DNA from: Enterococcus sp. BWB1-3
GTDB lineage: Bacteria; Bacillota; Bacilli; Lactobacillales; Enterococcaceae
DNA: 58,498 nucleotides
Direction: 5' to 3'
NCBI RefSeq assembly: GCF_016745275.1
Contig: NZ_JADOEP010000025.1
Span: 1 to 58,498, forward strand
The notes beneath the pieces were generated by a model that was not told where the DNA came from, made no database searches, and worked only from the letters and a program-made list of their open reading frames with translations. The translations under genes and the position numbers were made by a program. This document shows positions 53,384-58,498 of the stretch, piece after piece. The number at the start of each line of letters is the position of its first letter. The first letter of the stretch is position 1.

Positions 53384-54613
53384 TCAAATTTCTTCAAAGT
53401 GTCTCAATACATAATCTTCTGCTTGTCTTGACCAAATTCCTTGATTTTCTGCCACAATTTTAGCCAATTCGTTGTCAAGATCTTCCAGCTCAGATAATTC
53501 TGTACGTTCAAAATTTTTATGTGTATAAACAAGCTTTTTCCCGCCGCCTACTTCCGGCTGATTAAGCGTTGTTTCTCCTACCGCATTTAGCCCCAATATA
53601 TGTGTAACAACATTGGCAACATTTACTTTTTTGGCTTCAATTAATTCGACTGCTTTTCGCATATCCTCTGTGTTGCCCCCGGAAGTTCCAACATAATGGG
53701 TGAAGGAATAATGCAGATCATAAAAGTTGATTTCTGCTGAAAAAGTTTTATCCTGTGGTCCAGCAAAGAAATTCAAACAGCCATCAGGATTCAGCAGTGC
53801 TGACGCTTCACTCAGGACTTTAGACACCGGAATCATCACAAAGATATCATCAAATTTCCCTCCGACTGTCTTTTTCAAGAATTCAGTCTGATCTGACTCA
53901 TCTTTCACATTTACATAAAATACTTCAATCCCATTTTGGCTTGGGTAAAGTGCTTCCGCCCGCTTTAGTTTCTCTTCATTCACATCGGTAACAACGATCT
54001 TTTTCGGGTTGACGGGCCCATGAAGTGCATAGTCAATCGCCAACAGCCCCATTGGTCCGGTACCTCCCATAATTAATAATGTTCCATCCTCTTTAATTCC
54101 CATTTTATGTTCATAGCTGTTATCAATTAGATGATAGTTCGCTTCAAAAGCACCTATAACGCAGGACAATGGTTCAATCAACGAACCTTCAAAATACGTT
54201 TCGCCATTATAAGGAATTAAACAATCCTGTACCATAACGTCTTTTGACAAGATAATGTACGTCGCATCTCCGCCCGTAAATGGATATGAGTACCCTGGAC
54301 AATCCGGGCGATCCGGCAACTGTAAATTTGCCTGAACAACATATTTTTCACCCGGTTTGTATTTACTTTGCCAACTTGCACCTACCTCTAAAATCTCACC
54401 ACAGAATTCATGTCCAACAATAATTGGCTGTTCTGCCAAATTATCCGGCGCCTTTTTGTGATCTGCTCCCTGGTTTGACAGTTTCCATGTGGACATACAA
54501 ATGCTGTCGGTAATAACTGAAGCCAGTATTTCATCTTCATTAATTTTTGGCAGTTCAAATTCTTCCAGACGAAGATCTTTTTTCCCATATAGTCGCACTG
54601 CTTTTGTCTTCAT
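53384..54613 (-). CDS. sorE: L-sorbose-1-phosphate reductase
   Basis: Zinc-dependent medium-chain dehydrogenase of 409 residues. Zn/active-site residues are C39 (DSICMSTWK) and H68-E69 (GHEF). The NAD(P) site is GGTGPMGLLAIDYALHG. ANLQLPDRPDCPGYSYPF closely matches what I remember of Klebsiella SorE. It reduces sorbose-1-phosphate to sorbitol-6-phosphate. Last gene of the operon. Confidence 0.92.
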   Translation of the reverse strand: MKTKAVRLYGKKDLRLEEFELPKINEDEILASVITDSICMSTWKLSNQGADHKKAPDNLAEQPIIVGHEFCGEILEVGASWQSKYKPGEKYVVQANLQLPDRPDCPGYSYPFTGGDATYIILSKDVMVQDCLIPYNGETYFEGSLIEPLSCVIGAFEANYHLIDNSYEHKMGIKEDGTLLIMGGTGPMGLLAIDYALHGPVNPKKIVVTDVNEEKLKRAEALYPSQNGIEVFYVNVKDESDQTEFLKKTVGGKFDDIFVMIPVSKVLSEASALLNPDGCLNFFAGPQDKTFSAEINFYDLHYSFTHYVGTSGGNTEDMRKAVELIEAKKVNVANVVTHILGLNAVGETTLNQPEVGGGKKLVYTHKNFERTELSELEDLDNELAKIVAENQGIWSRQAEDYVLRHFEEI

Positions 54614-54631
54614 TTTTCTTATGCTTCCCTT

Positions 54632-55492
54632 CTACTGTAAAATACCTGCACCATAACCAATAATTCCAATTGCAAATAAAATAAAGATTAATAAGATTGG
54701 ACTGATTTTTTTCTTCAACAATTTCATCATCAGCAAAGTTAATCCCAGTGCCAGCAAGCCCGGAACTAAGTCGTCCAAAATATTTTGAACAGTCGTTACA
54801 ACCATTTCTCCATCTGTTCCCGGTGTTTCTGAAACAACTAAAGGAATGTTGATAGTGGTCCATTTAGTTACTAGAACACCCATAATAAACAGCCCGAGTA
54901 TTGTTGCTCCTTCCGTTAATTTCTGCAGAAGACTGCCAGATAAATCCTGAACAATGTCCAGACCTTTTTTAAAGCCATAGGTCAAACCGAACCATTTCAT
55001 TGCCAGACGAACCGTGTTAAAGGCAATAAAGAAAATTACAGGACCTAGTATACTTCCAGTCAAAGCCAATGAAGCACCGATTGCAGCTGTAATGGGTCGT
55101 AAAGTTCCCCAGACTAACGGATCGCCGACACCGGCCAGAGGTCCCATCAATCCAACCTTCAAACTGTTAATTGTTCCGTCATCAATATCAGCTCCGCTGG
55201 CTTTTGCCTCTTCCATGGCGATGGTCACGCCAATAACCGGACCGCAGACTGCAGGAGTCGTATTAAAAAAAGTCAGATGTCTTTTTAATGCTTCTGCCTG
55301 CTCCTCTTTCGTTTTATACACTCGCTTTATCGTTGGAATCATATCTACACAAAAAGCCAGGGCATGGATTCTTTCATAGTTGAATGAAGCCTGTTGGAAA
55401 TTTGAAAAAACAAAGGTCGTAAGTAAATCTCTTTTTGTAATTAAAGACTGTATTTGTTTTTCTGTATTTACTTCTGTTTCTGCTGCTTCCAT
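54632..55492 (-). CDS. sorM: L-sorbose PTS permease subunit IID
   Basis: Mannose-family EIID of 286 residues. ITKRDLLTTFVFSNFQQASF starts it, GLMGPLAGVGDPLVWGTLRP is the diagnostic EIID block, and hydrophobic helices lie near 120-160, 190-210 and 235-284. Together with IIC it forms the membrane channel. Twelve bases after sorA. Confidence 0.92.
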   Translation of the reverse strand: MEAAETEVNTEKQIQSLITKRDLLTTFVFSNFQQASFNYERIHALAFCVDMIPTIKRVYKTKEEQAEALKRHLTFFNTTPAVCGPVIGVTIAMEEAKASGADIDDGTINSLKVGLMGPLAGVGDPLVWGTLRPITAAIGASLALTGSILGPVIFFIAFNTVRLAMKWFGLTYGFKKGLDIVQDLSGSLLQKLTEGATILGLFIMGVLVTKWTTINIPLVVSETPGTDGEMVVTTVQNILDDLVPGLLALGLTLLMMKLLKKKISPILLIFILFAIGIIGYGAGILQ

Positions 55493-55504
55493 TACTCTTC
55501 CTCC

Positions 55505-56323
55505 TTAATCTTCCAGTTCATCTTCTGCTATAGAAGAAATACCAGCTGCTGCTACCGTTGCTTCAGACTGAGGCTGTCCCTGCTGTCGAAAATTTGGATT
55601 CAGCTGAACGTAGACAAGTGCAGTAATCAGACCCACCACCCCAAAGGAAAGCAGACTAAAATCCAGATAACCGCCTAAAACAAACCCCAGATAGAAAAAC
55701 GGCATTAGGTATTTTACACTCATCATGTTTAGAACCATTGCATATCCAACAACAACAATAAAACCCCCTGCTGCTGCAAGTCCGCCTGTCACAACCTCTG
55801 GAATCATGGATAACATACTATCAACCATTTCTGCACTGACAAATGCCGCCACAATAGTAGCCGGAACAGCCACCCGCATTGCCTGAACAAACAGTGCACT
55901 GAAATGCAGGAAAATAATTTTGTTAAATGCCGCTTTCTCCGCTTCTCGATCTGCAGCATGTTGAAAAGCAACAGTAATTGTTCGAGCGATGACAGTTAAC
56001 ACCTGTCCAGCTGCTGCAACCGGCAATGCAATCGCAATTCCAGCTTGAATATCCTGCTGCCCCACAACAACTAAAATAGTTGAGATTACACTTGCCAATG
56101 CAGAATCAGGTGATTGAGCTGCACCAATATTCATCCAGCCTAATGCAATCAGTTCCAGAGTACCGCCTAAGATAATACCTGTTGTCATATCTCCTAAAAT
56201 CAATCCTGTTACTGTACAGGCAATTAACGGTCGATGTGTCTGAAATTCATCCAAAACACTGCCCATCCCTGAAACAGCTGAAAAAACAAAGATTAGAATA
56301 ATTTGAATTACTGAAAGTTCCAC
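55505..56323 (-). CDS. sorA: L-sorbose PTS permease subunit IIC
   Basis: Mannose-family EIIC of 272 residues with many membrane helices; GGTLELIALGWMNIGAAQSP is the conserved substrate-site block. It starts with GTG behind GAGGAGG. An unusual 190-bp gap separates it from sorB. Confidence 0.92.
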   Translation of the reverse strand: MELSVIQIILIFVFSAVSGMGSVLDEFQTHRPLIACTVTGLILGDMTTGIILGGTLELIALGWMNIGAAQSPDSALASVISTILVVVGQQDIQAGIAIALPVAAAGQVLTVIARTITVAFQHAADREAEKAAFNKIIFLHFSALFVQAMRVAVPATIVAAFVSAEMVDSMLSMIPEVVTGGLAAAGGFIVVVGYAMVLNMMSVKYLMPFFYLGFVLGGYLDFSLLSFGVVGLITALVYVQLNPNFRQQGQPQSEATVAAAGISSIAEDELED

Positions 56324-56513
56324 CTTTTCTCCTCCTCATAAAATATATTTGTAAGCATCAAATTTGATACAAGTACTTGATCATCGATAATTAAATAAAA
56401 TAACTAGTAGTCTTTCCCTCCTTGATTCCCGGTGAAGCCGCCTGGTGAGGAACATTACGATGGCCAGTTGATGATTCTTAAAATCAACGAAGGTGCTTTC
56501 TCTCCCACGCTTT
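56324..56513 (-). other. 190-bp gap inside the sor operon
   Basis: Other genes of the operon are separated by 0 to 20 bases. The gap has small dyads (GTTGAT/ATCAAC with a 10-base loop near 56475-56496; GGCGGCTTCACC and CCTCACCAGG near 56435-56455) but no terminator or open frame. It may hold mRNA processing or stability signals. Confidence 0.4.
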
Positions 56514-57002
56514 TTACAATACAGCCTCACTCAATTTAGCTTCAAAGTTTATCTTTGGATCTGTTGCAACCACCCGGCAATCCAGTTCAACCCCTGCACG
56601 TTTCAACTTCTTAAATGCCTCCACATCTTCAGCACTGACTGAAATCGCCTTGGTTATCTGTGTTTTTCCAGTCTTAAATTGCATTCCTCCAATATTGATT
56701 GACGTTATGGGAACTCCTCCTTCAACAAGTTCAAAAACTTCACTTGGATTTGTAAATAAATAAAAAACTGTTTCCTCATCATATTTCGGATTATTAAAAA
56801 CTTTAATTGCTTTTTCAACATCCACAATATTCACTTTAATTCCCGGAGGTGCTGCCTGCTTCACAAGTGTTTTTCGAATGGTGTCTTCATTCACTTCTTT
56901 GCTCACAACGATGATCCGGCCCGCACCTGCTTCTTTTGCCCAGACTGTTGCAACCTGTCCATGAATCAGACGATCGTCAATTCTTGCCAATTTAATTTTC
57001 AT
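56514..57002 (-). CDS. sorB: L-sorbose PTS subunit IIB
   Basis: Mannose-family EIIB of 162 residues. Phosphorylated histidine H14 in RIDDRLIHGQVATVW. Start and sorF stop overlap as TAATG. It phosphorylates L-sorbose at C1 during uptake. Confidence 0.93.
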   Translation of the reverse strand: MKIKLARIDDRLIHGQVATVWAKEAGAGRIIVVSKEVNEDTIRKTLVKQAAPPGIKVNIVDVEKAIKVFNNPKYDEETVFYLFTNPSEVFELVEGGVPITSINIGGMQFKTGKTQITKAISVSAEDVEAFKKLKRAGVELDCRVVATDPKINFEAKLSEAVL

Positions 57003-57421
57003 TAAAAATCTTCCTCCTCCTCTTCTTCTATTTTTCCACTAAAAGATTGTACCGTTTCCTCTGCCATTTTTTTTACTATGCATACGATTTCATTTATCGG
57101 CAGTGTTTCAATCAAGCTTGCTATTTCCAAAACTAATGGTAACGACATGCCTGACAAGACTTGAATATTCTTTTTCGGTTCTTTCATCGCCAGACTGCAG
57201 CTTGCATTATAGGGCGTGCCGCAAAAGAGATCAGCCAGAATTAATGTTTCTCCTGTTGCCTGATTCAGGACATTGCTCAACTTCTCTTCCAAACTCTCCA
57301 ATCCATCCTGCTGATCAAAAGCAACTGGGTAAAATCGGTCTGCTGTTCCAAATATCATTTCCAGAGAATGCTTCATTTCCACCGCCAAACGTCCATGAGC
57401 AACCAGAATTACATTTGCCAT
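57002..57421 (-). CDS. sorF: L-sorbose PTS subunit IIA
   Basis: Mannose-family EIIA of 139 residues, phosphorylated at H9 in VILVAHGRLAVEM. LADLFCGTPYNAS is the second conserved block. It ends in an acidic tail (KIEEEEEEDF). It receives phosphate from HPr. Confidence 0.92.
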   Translation of the reverse strand: MANVILVAHGRLAVEMKHSLEMIFGTADRFYPVAFDQQDGLESLEEKLSNVLNQATGETLILADLFCGTPYNASCSLAMKEPKKNIQVLSGMSLPLVLEIASLIETLPINEIVCIVKKMAEETVQSFSGKIEEEEEEDF

Positions 57422-57432
57422 TTTAGTTTCTC

Positions 57433-58227
57433 CTATCCTCTTGTTTTTCCTCCAGCTACATTGATCGTAACCCCGCTGATATAACTTGCCTTGTCTGAAA
57501 TCAAGTACGCTACTGTGTCAGCGATCTCAGATAATTTCCCGCTCCTTCCCAAAGGAATCGTACTGGTTTGACTGTAGCCTTTTCGAATATCCTCAACCGT
57601 TTTCCCCCTGGTGTAAGCTAATGCGGTTTCATAATTCAGTGTTCTAAGACCGGTCTCTTCCATGATCCCCGGTGCAATACCAACTACACGAATTCCTTCT
57701 TTTCCCAGTTCCTTTGCCCATGATCGTGTAAAGCTGTTCACGGCCGCCTTTGTTGCCGCATAACAGCTCTGGCCTTCAGAGCCTTCGAGCCCAGCTTCAG
57801 AAGACATATTGATTATGACCCCTTTTTTCTGTTTTACCATTACTCTACCTGTCAGCTGGCTAACCAGATAAACCCCTTTTTGATTAATGCTGGTCATCTT
57901 TTCAAACAGCTCATCTGTCAGTTCATATTCACTATGTTCTTTTTTATCAGCCAGCAATGCTGGAACATTCACACCAGCATTATTAACCAGAGCATCAATT
58001 CTTCCATACATGCTTATTGTAAAATCAACCAGCTGCTTTACAGATTCCCTAGAGGTTACATCGGTCCGCACAAAATGAAGATTTTCATGATAATAATCCC
58101 CCTCATTTATATCTCCATTAATAACAAAAGCACCCAGTTCGCATAATTCCTCAGCAATTGCTGCCCCAATACCAGATGAAGCTCCAGTAACAATTACGAC
58201 TCTTTTTTCAATATTCAACCAGTTCAT
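57433..58227 (-). CDS. sorD: Sorbitol-6-phosphate 2-dehydrogenase
   Basis: Short-chain dehydrogenase of 264 residues: TGASSGIG cofactor loop (14-21), NNAGVN, catalytic Ser in NMSSEAG and YAATK. It oxidises sorbitol-6-phosphate to fructose-6-phosphate, completing the sorbose route. I take the ATG at 58227, 7 bases after AGAGG; a GTG 18 bases upstream has no site. First gene of the operon. No sorC regulator is in the window; it may lie just to the right. Confidence 0.9.
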   Translation of the reverse strand: MNWLNIEKRVVIVTGASSGIGAAIAEELCELGAFVINGDINEGDYYHENLHFVRTDVTSRESVKQLVDFTISMYGRIDALVNNAGVNVPALLADKKEHSEYELTDELFEKMTSINQKGVYLVSQLTGRVMVKQKKGVIINMSSEAGLEGSEGQSCYAATKAAVNSFTRSWAKELGKEGIRVVGIAPGIMEETGLRTLNYETALAYTRGKTVEDIRKGYSQTSTIPLGRSGKLSEIADTVAYLISDKASYISGVTINVAGGKTRG

Positions 58228-58240
58228 TTCACAGCCTCTT

Positions 58241-58352
58241 TTCACATTTGATATTTACGATCAACATTTGTGATATCACGTTTTTATTATATGATCATAA
58301 ATTCACAATGTCAACCACTTTTTCACATTTGATTTCAAGAAATCACAAATGA
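58241..58352. promoter_or_regulatory. Repeated operator-like sites around the sor promoter
   Basis: Copies of TTCACATTTGAT or its inverse occur at 58241-58252, 58263-58279 (ACATTTGTGATATCAC) and as an inverted pair at 58322-58352 (TTCACATTTGATTTC ... AAATCACAAATGA). Two sites cover the start of the transcript and one lies upstream of -35. This fits binding by a SorC-type or similar regulator; the protein is not in the window. Confidence 0.6.
58286..58314 (-). promoter_or_regulatory. Consensus promoter of the sor operon
   Basis: TTGACA (58309-58314), exactly 17 bases, TATAAT (58286-58291), on the minus strand. Transcription should start near 58279. Such a perfect promoter needs strong repression. 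Confidence 0.9.
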
Positions 58353-58374
58353 TGCTATCTTTATCTTTTTTGAT

Positions 58375-58498
58375 AAAATCAAAACCTCCAGTGTGAACTG
58401 GAGGTTTGCTCTGCGGCTGAAAGCCTCTATTACCGGCCAGAGCCTGAAAGGCCCACTGAAGAAAGGTCTCCCGCTAGCACCACAATTACTCACGACTC
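58375..58498 (-). mobile_element. Probable right end / omega-RNA 3' part of a second tnpB-type element (partial)
   Basis: Read on the minus strand: GTGGTGCTAGCGGGAGACC, CTTCAGTGGGCC, GAGGCTTTCAGCCGCAGAGC, then the hairpin AAACCTCCAG-TTCACA-CTGGAGGTTT and TGATTTT. The order of parts matches the left edge of the window, with a different hairpin sequence. The element body would lie right of the window. A terminator of a leftward gene is the alternative. Confidence 0.4.

Overview
The window is low-GC Firmicutes DNA and very probably comes from an Enterococcus, or a close relative, rather than from Bacillus or Listeria. Supporting signs are a tmRNA whose tag reads AKNENNTFALAA, a group of three genes like enterococcal ebsA, ebsB and ebsC, a T-box in front of argS, the tsaB/rimI/tsaD cluster, and an enterococcal-type inverted repeat beginning GTCGGGACAAAAGT. 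An L-sorbose operon and a complete glycine cleavage operon would suit a member of the E. avium group, but that is a guess.

Layout. 0.3-11.9 kb, minus strand: one long operon headed by a tandem glycine riboswitch with a cre-like site. It encodes gcvT, gcvH, gcvPA, gcvPB, lpdA and glyA, then a wrecked serine dehydratase (sdaAB, sdaAA), an MFS transporter and an M20 amidohydrolase. Read together this is a route from a glycine source, possibly an imported N-acylglycine, to serine and formerly to pyruvate. The last step is broken by a repeat insertion, a deletion and frameshifts. 12-13 kb is non-coding, with relics of a lipoprotein gene and of a dispersed repeat.

13.0-21.8 kb: a genomic island in the 3' end of ssrA. 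A roughly 70-bp imperfect direct repeat containing the tmRNA 3' end and its terminator lies at both borders, and a decayed tyrosine integrase sits next to ssrA. The cargo is a ten-gene operon with its own DeoR regulator: rpiB-like, transaldolase, a divergent triosephosphate-isomerase paralogue, DhaM, two small membrane proteins of unknown function, DhaK, DhaL and a split transketolase. It resembles the Listeria golD-type operon without the dehydrogenase, and could degrade dihydroxyacetone or a tetrulose into the pentose phosphate pathway.

22-38 kb: mixed housekeeping and surface genes. These are a VOC protein, free methionine-R-sulfoxide reductase, ebsA/B/C, an RlmI-type methyltransferase, lipoteichoic acid synthase, an FtsX-like permease paired with a degenerate ABC ATPase, a two-component system, a split ThrE exporter, a pseudogene and a secreted LysM protein. 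38-50 kb: typA, suhB-like, UPF0223, a CLC-type fluoride exporter under a fluoride riboswitch, an HD hydrolase, a GrpB-family protein, argS with its T-box, and tsaD-rimI-GNAT-tsaB. 50-53 kb: a YdjI/YdjG/YdjH membrane-stress operon without pspA beside it. 53.4-58.3 kb, minus strand: an L-sorbose PTS operon (sorD, F, B, A, M, E) with a consensus promoter and repeated operator-like sites.

Both extreme ends carry similar folded sequences that look like the right ends (omega-RNA 3' parts) of tnpB-type IS200/IS605 elements. A modular dispersed repeat appears at least five times and disrupts sdaAB.
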